Shown here in pieces: positions 6,588 to 14,980 of a stretch of DNA of 24,399 nucleotides (positions are counted from its first letter, which is position 1; each line of letters opens with the position of its first letter). The stretch spans positions 1-24,399 of the forward strand of contig JAZQWG010000019.1 of NCBI GenBank assembly GCA_045632265.1, read 5' to 3'. The translations under genes were made by a program, and so were the position numbers. Source of the stretch: Scatosoma sp045632265 (GTDB taxonomy: Bacteria > Bacillota > Clostridia > Christensenellales > Borkfalkiaceae). A model generated the notes under the pieces. That model was not told where the DNA came from and did not search any database. It saw only the letters and a list, made by a program, of their open reading frames with translations.

Positions 6588-8306
6588 TTATTTTTTATAG
6601 CAATCGCACGCCTTTCCGTTTTCCAAAAAGCCCGTGTCGCCACATTTTTTACAAGCAAATTGTGGAATTAAATCCTTTTCGCTAATGCCCATTTGCGCTA
6701 AAATTTCTTTGCGAAGCGCAAGAAGTTCGTTTTTCTTTTCTTGCAAGGCGGGAAGCTTATTCGGCTCGAAAACTTCCGCTTTACCAAGGGCAATTTCCAT
6801 CGAAGCAAGCTGCGCCGAAACGTCCTTAAAGCGAGCGTTTTTATTCGCTTTTGCAAGATTTTTGTCCGCCGTGCCGATGGCTTTTTCACGAAGCAAAGCG
6901 TAATGTCTTTCTCTATCCGCTTTAGCGTTGATTGCCTCTAATGCGGGGGAAGAAACGGGTTTTACGCTGGGCGAAATTGTTGTCGTTTGGGGGATATCTT
7001 TCAAGGCGAAAATGCCGTCTTTTTTCCAGTCCGCAAGGATTTTATTCATGTACGGAATAGGGCTTGCGCTGCTTGCGCTTCTTTCTGCCGCTTCCAAAAT
7101 CATCTCGTCGTTAAACGCCCAGTCTTTCCAAGTGCGTATCATAGATACGTTGGTTGCATTTTTGCGTATGTTTCCGCAAATTTCGCGAAGCTTTTCAAAG
7201 AGTTTCCACTCGTTTGCTCGTTCCTTCAAAAATGCCTTTACGTCGTCCTTTCCAACGATGCCAGCGCTAAACAATTTATCCACCACGACGTTCATGCTAT
7301 CAAAGCTGCCACGGTCCGTTTTCATACAATAGAGCGCAACGTCCAAAAGGGAAGCATCGTCATATCCGCAAGCAAACCATTTTTCCACGTATTCGTCGAT
7401 ATAGGTGGCGGGGTTGCTCACCTTCACGCCCAACTTTCTTGCAATACGGAAGGTCAAAGACGAAAGCATTTCTCTTTCGTTTAAGTAGCTTTCCACTTCG
7501 CTTGCGTCAAGTTTGCCCTTTTCGTACAATTCTTCCAAAATTACGTCAAGGGTAGCAATGCTATGCTTTGCCTTTTTCGCCGCCGCAATTACGCCGTCTT
7601 TGGTAAAGCCACGCGTTTCCGTCCATTTTCTATACAGCGAATAATCGTTTTCGTCCGCTTGTCTTTGATAACCGCCAAGCGTAGAAAGAACTTGCGCCAC
7701 GTCCGCTTCGTTGGTGTTGAAACTGGAAAGTTCTTTTTCCACTTGTTCGTAGGTGCGGCAACCGTTTTTCAGCAATTTTTTCGCTTTGTTGAAAATATAA
7801 GCGGGGGCGATATTTTCGCCTTGTTTGTTGATGCAGTATTCGACGATAAGAAGAAGTGCTTGCGGTTGGATGGGGTTTTCTTCCATAAAGCGCATATACT
7901 TGAGATAATCGTTTGCGGAAACGAATTTTCCCACCGTTTGCAACTTTCTTTGTAATTCCTTATTGAAATCGCCATATTGTTCATAGCGTACCTTTTTCGG
8001 TCTGCCAAGCGCCGATTTTACGGGCAAATATTGCACGGTGAAAGGGGATTTGGAAATAATTTCCACAAGGTCGAAATCTTCCCAAAAATCAAACGCTTCC
8101 ACAATTTTATCTTCGCTGGTGTGAAGCACTTCCGCCATAGACGTAAGGGAAAAATCGCCGTCGAAATTTTTGCAAAGGTACAAACCGTAAAGGTACACCT
8201 TTACGGCAAATCCGTCAGCTTCGGGCAAATATTTGGTGATAAATTTGTTTTCCAACGTGACGAACGAATTTCCGTCGTTGTCCTTGGAAAAAGAACAAAA
8301 CGCCAT
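6588..8306 (-). CDS. DnaD-domain primosome protein with C-terminal DnaC/DnaI-like zinc segment
   Basis: Likely acts in replication initiation or restart, helping load the replicative helicase onto DNA. The 572 residues begin with a DnaD-type winged-helix region (about 1-100). Several repeated helical modules of the DnaD/DnaB_2 kind follow (roughly 131-183, 221-276, 310-360, 366-438). The last is the most typical, with TWKDWAFNDEMI, then YMNKILADWKKDGI. Residues about 455-572 resemble the N-terminal helicase-binding part of clostridial DnaC/DnaI loaders: a charged coiled coil, then CKKCGDTG and CDC (Cys552, 555, 567, 569). The AAA+ ATPase domain that follows this motif in a loader is absent, because the stop comes two residues later with a terminator right behind. 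The ATG has GGGAGG seven bases upstream. No clear promoter was found in the divergent region. Typical DnaD is about 230 residues. Confidence 0.8.
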   Translation of the reverse strand: MAFCSFSKDNDGNSFVTLENKFITKYLPEADGFAVKVYLYGLYLCKNFDGDFSLTSMAEVLHTSEDKIVEAFDFWEDFDLVEIISKSPFTVQYLPVKSALGRPKKVRYEQYGDFNKELQRKLQTVGKFVSANDYLKYMRFMEENPIQPQALLLIVEYCINKQGENIAPAYIFNKAKKLLKNGCRTYEQVEKELSSFNTNEADVAQVLSTLGGYQRQADENDYSLYRKWTETRGFTKDGVIAAAKKAKHSIATLDVILEELYEKGKLDASEVESYLNEREMLSSLTFRIARKLGVKVSNPATYIDEYVEKWFACGYDDASLLDVALYCMKTDRGSFDSMNVVVDKLFSAGIVGKDDVKAFLKERANEWKLFEKLREICGNIRKNATNVSMIRTWKDWAFNDEMILEAAERSASSASPIPYMNKILADWKKDGIFALKDIPQTTTISPSVKPVSSPALEAINAKADRERHYALLREKAIGTADKNLAKANKNARFKDVSAQLASMEIALGKAEVFEPNKLPALQEKKNELLALRKEILAQMGISEKDLIPQFACKKCGDTGFLENGKACDCYKK

Positions 8307-8413
8307 ACTGCGCCTCCCTTTGTCTTTTGCGTGCTACCCGCCCCTTTTTCCCTTTCACATAGTGAAAAATGTAAAAACCTTTTTCTTTTTTAAGAAAAAT
8401 AGGGGCTTTGCTC

Positions 8414-8442
8414 TTGATTTATTCTTATAAATAGTGTATAAT
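8414..8442 (+). promoter_or_regulatory. Promoter for the sbcDC gene run
   Basis: TTGATT (8414-8419) and TATAAT (8437-8442) with a 17-base spacer. The predicted start near 8449 leaves a leader of about 118 bases before sbcD. The leader has an imperfect inverted repeat, AATAATGCC near 8451-8459 and GGTATTATT near 8476-8484. No LexA box of the CGAAC-N4-GTTCG type is seen. This is the only clear promoter between the divergent DnaD gene and the long plus-strand run. Confidence 0.78.
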
Positions 8443-8567
8443 GAACAAGAAATAATGCCCTTTCGTGGCAAGGTAGGTATTATTATACCCGTTTTATTTG
8501 GCAAAATCAAGCCGTTTCAAACGATTTTTTCAAAAAAACGAAAATAAAAAAAGGGGGAACAAGCAAG

Positions 8568-9725
8568 ATGCGTATTTTACACACGTCCGATTGGCACGTT
8601 GGCAAGCGTTTGATGGGTAGAGAACGTTTGGACGAACAAGCGCAAGTTTTGGACGAAATTGCAACCATTTGCGATGATGAAAATATCGAGCTTGTCCTTC
8701 TTGCGGGCGACGTTTTCGACACCTACACCCCAAGCGCAGATGCGGAAGAATTGTTTTATTCCAAAATCAAAAAAGTGGCGGGGGAAAACCGTTCGGTTTT
8801 GATTATCAGCGGCAATCACGACGACGGGGTACGCCTTTCGTCCATTGCTCCCTTTTCGGAAGAACAAGGGGTGTACGTCGTAGGCAATGCTCGTTTGCCT
8901 ATCTCGCTTAAAGACACCCGCCGCGCCGTCCGTCCCGTGCAATCGGGCAAGGGCTACGCCGTGTTCCAAAAAGGGGAAGATAAAATTTTCGTTTCCACCT
9001 TGCCCTATCCAAACGAAGCTCGTTTCAAGGAAGAAAAATCTGAACTTTCCTATATAGAGCGCATGAAGGCTTGGATGGACGAAGGGGAAAGCGGAAATAT
9101 TGAAAAACTTCCGTCCGTGTTCATGGCGCACATCTTCGTTGCGGGTGGCAAAGTGTCTGAAGGGGAACGAGAAATCGACTTGGGCGGCGCAAGAGCCGTG
9201 CCTATCGAAACGTTGCCGACAAGCGATTATATTGCGCTTGGGCACTTGCACAAAAAACAAAAAATGGGGCGTGGGCATTGCTATTACAGCGGCTCGCCCT
9301 TGCAATATTCCTTTGACGAAAGCCCCGACAAAAGCGTAAAGGTTTTCAACCTTACCAAAGAGGGGGTTGTCGATTTACGGGAAGTGCCGCTTACAAGTGG
9401 CAGAAAACTTATCCGCTTGACGGCGGAAAACGTGGACGACGGCATACGCTTGCTTGGCGAGTATCTCGATTCGCTTGTCGAATTGACGTTGGTGCTTGGC
9501 GCGCCGCTTACGAAAGCCGATTCCATGCGCTTATACGAAAAGGAAAATCTCGTGTCCTTGCTCACGGAAATTCGTGCGGACGGGGAACTTGTTTTCGAGT
9601 CGAGAAAAGGTCTTTCGGACGAAGCGCTGTTTGATGCGTACTATAAAAGTACATACAATTCCGTTCCTGAAAAGGAAGTGAAAACTTTGTTTTTGGAAAC
9701 GCTTGCCCAGCTTGCGGAAAAATAA
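8568..9725 (+). CDS. sbcD: Exonuclease SbcCD subunit D (Mre11-like nuclease)
   Basis: Manganese-dependent nuclease subunit of the SbcCD complex, which cuts DNA hairpins and protein-blocked double-strand ends. The 385 residues carry the metallophosphoesterase motifs in order: HTSDWHVGK (5-13, with Asp8 and His10), AGDVFD (46-51), SGNHDD (81-86), AHIF (His188) and GHLH (225-228). Length is normal for the family. The ATG at 8568 follows AAGGGGG at a slightly long spacing of ten bases. sbcC starts 37 bases downstream, the usual sbcD-sbcC order, and a promoter lies at 8414-8442. Confidence 0.95.
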   Translation: MRILHTSDWHVGKRLMGRERLDEQAQVLDEIATICDDENIELVLLAGDVFDTYTPSADAEELFYSKIKKVAGENRSVLIISGNHDDGVRLSSIAPFSEEQGVYVVGNARLPISLKDTRRAVRPVQSGKGYAVFQKGEDKIFVSTLPYPNEARFKEEKSELSYIERMKAWMDEGESGNIEKLPSVFMAHIFVAGGKVSEGEREIDLGGARAVPIETLPTSDYIALGHLHKKQKMGRGHCYYSGSPLQYSFDESPDKSVKVFNLTKEGVVDLREVPLTSGRKLIRLTAENVDDGIRLLGEYLDSLVELTLVLGAPLTKADSMRLYEKENLVSLLTEIRADGELVFESRKGLSDEALFDAYYKSTYNSVPEKEVKTLFLETLAQLAEK

Positions 9726-9762
9726 TTTTTAGGGCGAAAAAATAAGAAAAAAGGAGTGGCGT

Positions 9763-12354
9763 ATGAAACCCGTTTATTTGGAATTTTGCGGTTTGAATAG
9801 TTTTGAAGAAAAAGCGCAAATTGATTTTTCCAAATTATTGCAAGGCGGCGTGTTTGGCATTTTCGGCGACACGGGCAGCGGGAAAAGTACGATACTCGAC
9901 AGCATCCACTTTGCCCTTTACGGGGACGTAAACCGTGCGGCGAAAAGCACCGATTATATCAACTGCCGTTCGGATATGGTGTCCGTCACGTTCGATTTTG
10001 AAATTATGACGGACGGGGTGCGTCACACCTATCGTGTCAAGCGTGAACGCCGTAGAAAAAACGGCACGACGAAGGCGTTTTTATACGAACGTTTATCTTC
10101 GGGCGAATTGCTCGCTTTGGCGGAAGGCAGCCGTGACGTGGATGAAAAGATAGAAGAAATTATCGGGCTTACCTTTTCCGATTTCAAGACGTGCATTGCG
10201 CTTCCGCAAGGGGATTTTGCGGCGCTTGTCAACTCGACGGCGGCGGAAAGAGTTAAGCTCGTGGCTCGTTTATTCAACTTGGAAAAGTACGGCGAACGGC
10301 TTGCAAAAGCGGTGAACGAGCGTTATACGTCCATTGAAAACGAAATTAAAGTAGTCAAAGCGAGAATGGGCGAAAACGAAGGGGGAAACGACGAGCTCTA
10401 CGCGCGCACGCAAGAAGAAATCGCAAGCGAGAAAATCGAAAGCGAAAAGGCGCAAGAAGCGCTTGCAAAATCGGAAGAAAAATTGCAGGGCTTGACCGCT
10501 CTTCAAAAGGAAAAACAAGCGTACGATACGCTTTGTAAAAAGCTTGGTTTGTTGCAAGAGAAAAAGGACGAAATGTCCCTTCTTCGTCAGCGTTTGGAAG
10601 TGTATCCCAAAGCGCAAGCGGTGAAAGAAAAGATAGACGAAAGAAAGGAAGCGGGCAAGCAAAAAACGCTTGCAAAAGGGAAATACGAAGAAGCGAAAAC
10701 GGGATATGAAAATTCCCTTGAAAGACAGCGTAAAGCCAAAGCGTATTTAGAAGAAAGCCGTTTCGACGAAAAAATCCTTTCCCTTTCCGTGCAACTTCAA
10801 AAGGTAAAAGACGGCGCGCAAGATAGGGCGCATGCAGAGAAAATTAAAAGCGAGTTGGACGCTTGCGTGGCGAAATATCGCGCTCTAAAAGACAAATGCC
10901 CCGCAGAAGATTTTGCTGGCAAAAGGGCAAAACTTGAAGAAGAAATCTCTTCGCTTGGCGAAGACAACAGTTTGCTCGATTATTTGAAACGAAACTATAA
11001 AGGCGTGCTGCTTGCCGATACGTACGGCGAAGTGCGTGGCGATTTTATCGACCTTGTGAATAAGCACCCGTCGATTGAAGCGGACGTACAGCCCCTTTTG
11101 GAAAAGTACACGCCGCAAGTTGGAAAGGAAACGACGATAGACGTGGCGGCAATCAACTTGGCGTTTAAGGAACAAGAACAGCGCAAAAAGCGTTTGCGTG
11201 CGGAAATCGAAAACTTGGAAAACCGTCGTTTGGCGTATGAAGCGAACGAAAAAGAAAAGAAATTGATTGAAACGCAAGGCTTACTTTTGCGACAAAACTT
11301 GGCACTTGCCATGGAAAAGATTGCCGATTTGAAAGATTTGGGCACGGAAAAGGAACTTGTAAACGCCTTGGACGGCTTGAACAAATCGAAAACGGACGGG
11401 CAAGCTATGCTTGAAAGAACGCAAACGCTTGCAAACGGATATTTTGCCGACATGCAAACGCAAGAAAAAATGGCGGCTTTGCATGAAGAAAGAGAAAAAG
11501 AATTGCAAGAAAGCGTGCTTGCGCTGTTGCAAGAAAACGGCTTTGAAAGCGAAGCACAGGCGCTTGCGCTTGTGGATAGCGTAGGCGATTACGCGCGTAT
11601 GCAAAAGGCTTGCAACAATTTCTTTGAAGAATACGAACTCACCCGCCGCCAAGTGGAAGAAACGGATAAAACGAAGTTCGACGGCTTTGACGAAAACGCC
11701 TTGCTCCATGCAAGCGAAGTTGTGGCGGAAGATAGGGAAAGACGGGATAGGCTCGTTCGCTCGCTCGCCGTCAAGGAAAATACGCTTAAACGCTTGGATG
11801 AACTTCGAGAAAAGTATAAAGAGCAGATGAAAGAGCTTGCGCAAAAAGAGCACGCTTTGCAAGTTTGCGAGAAGTTGAAAAAGCTGCTTCACGGCAATAA
11901 GTTTTTGGAATTTATTGCCTCGGAATATTTACAAGAAGTTTGTCTTCTTGCAAGCAAAACGCTTTTGTCGTTGACGGGCGGAAGATATTTCTTGCAATAC
12001 GATAAAGATTTCAAAGTAGGCGACAACCGTGACGGGGGCAACTTGCGTGCGGTAAAGACGTTGTCGGGCGGGGAAACTTTCCTTGTGTCCTTGTCGCTTG
12101 CGTTGGCGCTTTCGGCATCCATTTGCCAAAAATCCCGCCGCCCGATAGAGTTTTTCTTCTTGGACGAAGGGTTTGGTACGTTGGACGAAAAGCTTGTAGA
12201 AACGGTTATGGACGTTTTGGGAAAATTGAGCAAATCCTTCTCGGTGGGGCTTATCTCGCACGTGGAAGAATTGAAACGCCGCATCGAAAACAAAATTTTG
12301 GTGACGGGGGCAACGGAATTAAAGGGCTCTACTTTACGGGTAGAAACCTTCTAA
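9763..12354 (+). CDS. sbcC: Exonuclease SbcCD subunit C (SMC/Rad50-like ATPase), no CxxC zinc hook
   Basis: ATPase subunit that holds DNA ends and controls SbcD. The 863 residues have Walker A FGDTGSGKST (34-43), the Q-loop LPQGDFA, long charged coiled coils (roughly 180-380 and 460-690), the ABC signature LSGGE (767-771) and Walker B FFFLDEGFGTLD (797 onward). The protein is shorter than E. coli or B. subtilis SbcC (over 1000 residues). The apex region (about 375-460) holds a small globular-looking segment in place of the usual CPxC zinc hook; reading the full translation I find no CxxC anywhere. The start follows AAGGAG by six bases. It is co-directional with sbcD and with the hydrolase-like gene 25 bases downstream. 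Confidence 0.93.
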   Translation: MKPVYLEFCGLNSFEEKAQIDFSKLLQGGVFGIFGDTGSGKSTILDSIHFALYGDVNRAAKSTDYINCRSDMVSVTFDFEIMTDGVRHTYRVKRERRRKNGTTKAFLYERLSSGELLALAEGSRDVDEKIEEIIGLTFSDFKTCIALPQGDFAALVNSTAAERVKLVARLFNLEKYGERLAKAVNERYTSIENEIKVVKARMGENEGGNDELYARTQEEIASEKIESEKAQEALAKSEEKLQGLTALQKEKQAYDTLCKKLGLLQEKKDEMSLLRQRLEVYPKAQAVKEKIDERKEAGKQKTLAKGKYEEAKTGYENSLERQRKAKAYLEESRFDEKILSLSVQLQKVKDGAQDRAHAEKIKSELDACVAKYRALKDKCPAEDFAGKRAKLEEEISSLGEDNSLLDYLKRNYKGVLLADTYGEVRGDFIDLVNKHPSIEADVQPLLEKYTPQVGKETTIDVAAINLAFKEQEQRKKRLRAEIENLENRRLAYEANEKEKKLIETQGLLLRQNLALAMEKIADLKDLGTEKELVNALDGLNKSKTDGQAMLERTQTLANGYFADMQTQEKMAALHEEREKELQESVLALLQENGFESEAQALALVDSVGDYARMQKACNNFFEEYELTRRQVEETDKTKFDGFDENALLHASEVVAEDRERRDRLVRSLAVKENTLKRLDELREKYKEQMKELAQKEHALQVCEKLKKLLHGNKFLEFIASEYLQEVCLLASKTLLSLTGGRYFLQYDKDFKVGDNRDGGNLRAVKTLSGGETFLVSLSLALALSASICQKSRRPIEFFFLDEGFGTLDEKLVETVMDVLGKLSKSFSVGLISHVEELKRRIENKILVTGATELKGSTLRVETF

Positions 12355-12379
12355 ATAGAGAAAAAAGGAACGAAGCAAT

Positions 12380-14080
12380 ATGATTGTAAGTGCAGTAGCC
12401 TTATGGAAAAAATTCAACGTAAACTCGCCCTTGAACGTGGCGGAGTGGGGCGTTGAAGAAGAACGTGGATATCGTTATAGCCACGTTGCCTATTCGGGGC
12501 ATACGGTAGCCGACGGAAGCGTGCGTATTTACGCTCGATTGATGTACCCGCAGGGGGGTGGAAAACGTCCTGCGGTGCTTTTGCTTGGCGATGCGGGAAG
12601 GCAACTGGACGAAGAATTAGCGGAGTATTTCTTGCACAAAGGCTATGCGGTGTTGATGCCCGATTATTCGGGGGAAACGGACAAGGATGAAGAAGGGGCG
12701 CAACGCACCACCTATCCCGATTCCCTTTCGCACGGCAATTATAAAAATAGACAAGGCTATACGGACATGACGGGGCTTTCCGCGGAAGAAACTTGTTGGT
12801 TCGAGTGGACGTACGTTGCCTTGTATTCGATAGAGTTTTTGAAAACGCTTGAAAACGTTGGAAACATCGGCGTTGTGGGCGTGCGTACGGGTGGCGATAT
12901 CGCATGGCAAACGATGCTTTCGCCCGATATTAAGTGCGGCGTACCTATCAATGCGGTGGGTTGGAAATCGTTTGCAGGTCGCGCTAAATTTGGAGACGGG
13001 CATGCTATGAACTTGGGGGACGAACAGCACAGATATATTGCGGCGGTGGAAGCGCAGTCGTATGCGCCCTACGTAAAATGTCCCGTATTGATGCTTTGCG
13101 CCTTGCGTGATTACGTGTACGATTGCGATAGAGCGTACGACACGTATTCTCGAATCGGTTATAAGGACGGCAATGCGCTCGTGTATTCGACGACGAGTGG
13201 GGCTTGTATCGGCGCTCACTCCCTAATCGATATGGATTTGTTCTTGGAAAAGAACTTGAAGGGTAGAGAAATTTATATCCCTGAAACGTTGAACGTATCG
13301 CTTAACGAAACGGACGAAGGGATTGAAATTGAAGTGGAGTGCGACAACGAAGGTATTTTGGAAGAAACGGGCATTTTCTATGCCGAAGCGGACGTAAATA
13401 CCAAGTGCGGTTATCGTGACTGGCAACGTATTTATCGCTCGGATGGGAAAGCGGTAAAGGACGGAAAAGTGCTTTACACGGTGAAGCCTTTTGACGGCGC
13501 AACGGCGGTGTTTGTGTTTGCGTATGCGAAATACATCAACGGCTTCCGTGTGTCGTCCAAGATAACGGCAAAACGCTTGTCCAATCCCGATGCAAACGCT
13601 ATTCGTGGCCGTATGCTTTTCTCGGGCAAAGAAATGGACACCATTTCCGTTGCATCGTATAAAGAGTACGCTATCGGGGAAATCTTCTTGGAAAAGGAAT
13701 TTTTGCCCAAGCAAGTAAGCGGCTATGCAGGGATTAAAGGCGCGTATTCGGTTGGCGGCGTAAAGACGTTTAAGATAAGCTCGCCCACCTATATGCCTGC
13801 GGAAAACGCCTTCCTTTCCTTTGACGCCTATTTCACGCAAACGCAACGTTTGAAGGTGTTTGTGGATACGGGCGAAGCGGGTAAAGACTTTGAACGCTAC
13901 GCTTGCGAGTTTGAAGTGAAAGGCGGCGGCAAATGGAAACGTATCGTCTTAAAGGCGGGGGATTTCAAGGGCGAAATCAGCGCCATGCCCCTTGGCAGTT
14001 TTGTGGACGGCAAATCGCTTGCGTTTGCGTGCGCGGACGAAGAAACGCAGTTTGCAATCACGAATATTCTTTGGCTGTAA
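12380..14080 (+). CDS. Alpha/beta-hydrolase-like protein with C-terminal beta-sandwich, atypical nucleophile site
   Basis: The first 300 or so residues look like an alpha/beta hydrolase of the acetylxylan esterase / dienelactone hydrolase type: RPAVLLLGDAG, GYAVLMPDYSG (oxyanion side), IGVVGVRTGGD (163-173), CPVLMLCALRDYVYD (candidate acid) and GAHS (His280). The nucleophile elbow GxSxG reads G-V-R-T-G, so Arg169 replaces the catalytic serine. Residues from about 300 to 566 appear beta-rich and end in a jelly-roll-like module (SFDAYFTQTQRLKVFVDTG), similar in kind to a carbohydrate-binding fold. There is no signal peptide, so it should be cytoplasmic. The ATG has AAAGGA ten bases upstream. 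It is placed between sbcC and a DUF951 gene with small gaps. It may be a non-catalytic binding protein or use another residue; function is unknown. Confidence 0.65.
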   Translation: MIVSAVALWKKFNVNSPLNVAEWGVEEERGYRYSHVAYSGHTVADGSVRIYARLMYPQGGGKRPAVLLLGDAGRQLDEELAEYFLHKGYAVLMPDYSGETDKDEEGAQRTTYPDSLSHGNYKNRQGYTDMTGLSAEETCWFEWTYVALYSIEFLKTLENVGNIGVVGVRTGGDIAWQTMLSPDIKCGVPINAVGWKSFAGRAKFGDGHAMNLGDEQHRYIAAVEAQSYAPYVKCPVLMLCALRDYVYDCDRAYDTYSRIGYKDGNALVYSTTSGACIGAHSLIDMDLFLEKNLKGREIYIPETLNVSLNETDEGIEIEVECDNEGILEETGIFYAEADVNTKCGYRDWQRIYRSDGKAVKDGKVLYTVKPFDGATAVFVFAYAKYINGFRVSSKITAKRLSNPDANAIRGRMLFSGKEMDTISVASYKEYAIGEIFLEKEFLPKQVSGYAGIKGAYSVGGVKTFKISSPTYMPAENAFLSFDAYFTQTQRLKVFVDTGEAGKDFERYACEFEVKGGGKWKRIVLKAGDFKGEISAMPLGSFVDGKSLAFACADEETQFAITNILWL

Positions 14081-14091
14081 GGAAAGAGAAT

Positions 14092-14283
14092 ATGTACGGC
14101 GTAAACGAAATTTTGACGATGAAAAAACCGCACCCGTGCGGTGGCAAGGACTGGGAAGTCGTCCGTGTGGGCGCGGATATAAAACTTCGCTGCACCACTT
14201 GCGGAAAGTTTGTCAATCTCACGAGAGATGAAATCAAAAAACGAGTAAAAACGGTTAAAAAGGAAGAAGGTAATGTCTTATAA
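14092..14283 (+). CDS. DUF951 family small protein
   Basis: A 63-residue protein of the DUF951 family, common in Bacillota and often found near translation or replication genes. The family pattern is clear: EILTMKKPHPCGGKDWEVV, then RVGADIKLRCTTCG, with Cys16, Cys34 and Cys37 as possible metal ligands, followed by a basic tail. I chose ATG 14092, eleven bases after the hydrolase stop, preceded by GGAAAGAGAA; the open frame further upstream lies inside the previous gene. Its end overlaps the lepB start by 11 bases, which suggests translational coupling. The molecular role is unknown; a small nucleic-acid-binding OB-like fold is an inference. Confidence 0.85.
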   Translation: MYGVNEILTMKKPHPCGGKDWEVVRVGADIKLRCTTCGKFVNLTRDEIKKRVKTVKKEEGNVL

Positions 14284-14932
14284 AAGCTTAAACAATTCAA
14301 AGCTTTACGAAGAGCGCTTCGGCTTCAAGGAACGGAATTCAATATTCCGTTATCTTGTCGTATTGCTTGCGTTGTTTTTGCTTATATTCGGCGTGAGAAT
14401 ATACGTTGCAAACGTGTTTGGCGGAGTGCTTGTAGACGGGCATTCGATGGACAACACCTTGCAACACGGACAGCATTTATTGATGCGTTCTACGGACGAA
14501 AAGTATAAGGCGGATTATGGCGACGTCATCGTTGTGTACGTTGGCGATTATGCGGAATTCCAAGCTGCGGGCGAGCCCGATTATTTAATAAAACGCTTGA
14601 TTGCCAAAGCTGGCGACAACGTGTATTGTAAAGAAGGTCAGGTGTACGTGCAGTACGGTGGCGTGGGCGAATACGTGCCCTTAAACGAACCGTATGCAAA
14701 TTACATTTTCGGCAAAGGCTCGTATAATTTTGCCGAATACCACGTAGGCGAAGGCGAAGTGTTCTTTTTAGGGGACAACCGCCAAAACAGCATGGACAGC
14801 CGTTACGGTATCACGGGCGGCTCCCGCTTAAAAGACAGACTTTATAAAGAAGAAGACGTGTGCGCTATCGTTCCCGAGTGGGCGATTAAACATAGCGACG
14901 TTGTCAACTTTTTCTTCTTTCCGTCCAAATAA
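14273..14932 (+). CDS. lepB: Signal peptidase I
   Basis: Membrane serine protease that removes signal peptides from exported proteins. The 219 residues have one N-terminal membrane helix (about 25-47) and an external catalytic domain with the Ser-Lys pair: VDGHSMDNTL (Ser58) and LIKRLIAKAGD (Lys107). The third family box GDNRQNSMDSR is at 167-177. This matches the single-span Gram-positive (SipS-like) form. The ATG overlaps the end of the DUF951 gene and is preceded by AGGAAGAAGG. A weak hairpin (CGTCC / GGACG, 14922-14938) encloses its stop codon but has no T run, so transcription probably continues into the DegV gene. Confidence 0.95.
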   Translation: MSYKSLNNSKLYEERFGFKERNSIFRYLVVLLALFLLIFGVRIYVANVFGGVLVDGHSMDNTLQHGQHLLMRSTDEKYKADYGDVIVVYVGDYAEFQAAGEPDYLIKRLIAKAGDNVYCKEGQVYVQYGGVGEYVPLNEPYANYIFGKGSYNFAEYHVGEGEVFFLGDNRQNSMDSRYGITGGSRLKDRLYKEEDVCAIVPEWAIKHSDVVNFFFFPSK

Positions 14933-14980
14933 CGGACGCGGATAAAATATTAAATTGCAAAAAATAAGGAGACTTTTATT

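Noticed and set aside
8320..8420. A promoter for the minus-strand DnaD gene
   Set aside because: No pair of hexamers with good spacing was found; the best option (TTGTTC with TATAAG) is too weak to annotate.
8443..8567. A possible LexA (SOS) operator before sbcD
   Set aside because: I looked for CGAAC-N4-GTTCG or close forms and found none; only an imperfect AATAATGCC / GGTATTATT inverted repeat is present.
14922..14938. A terminator between lepB and the DegV gene
   Set aside because: The hairpin has only five base pairs and no T run; read-through is more likely.
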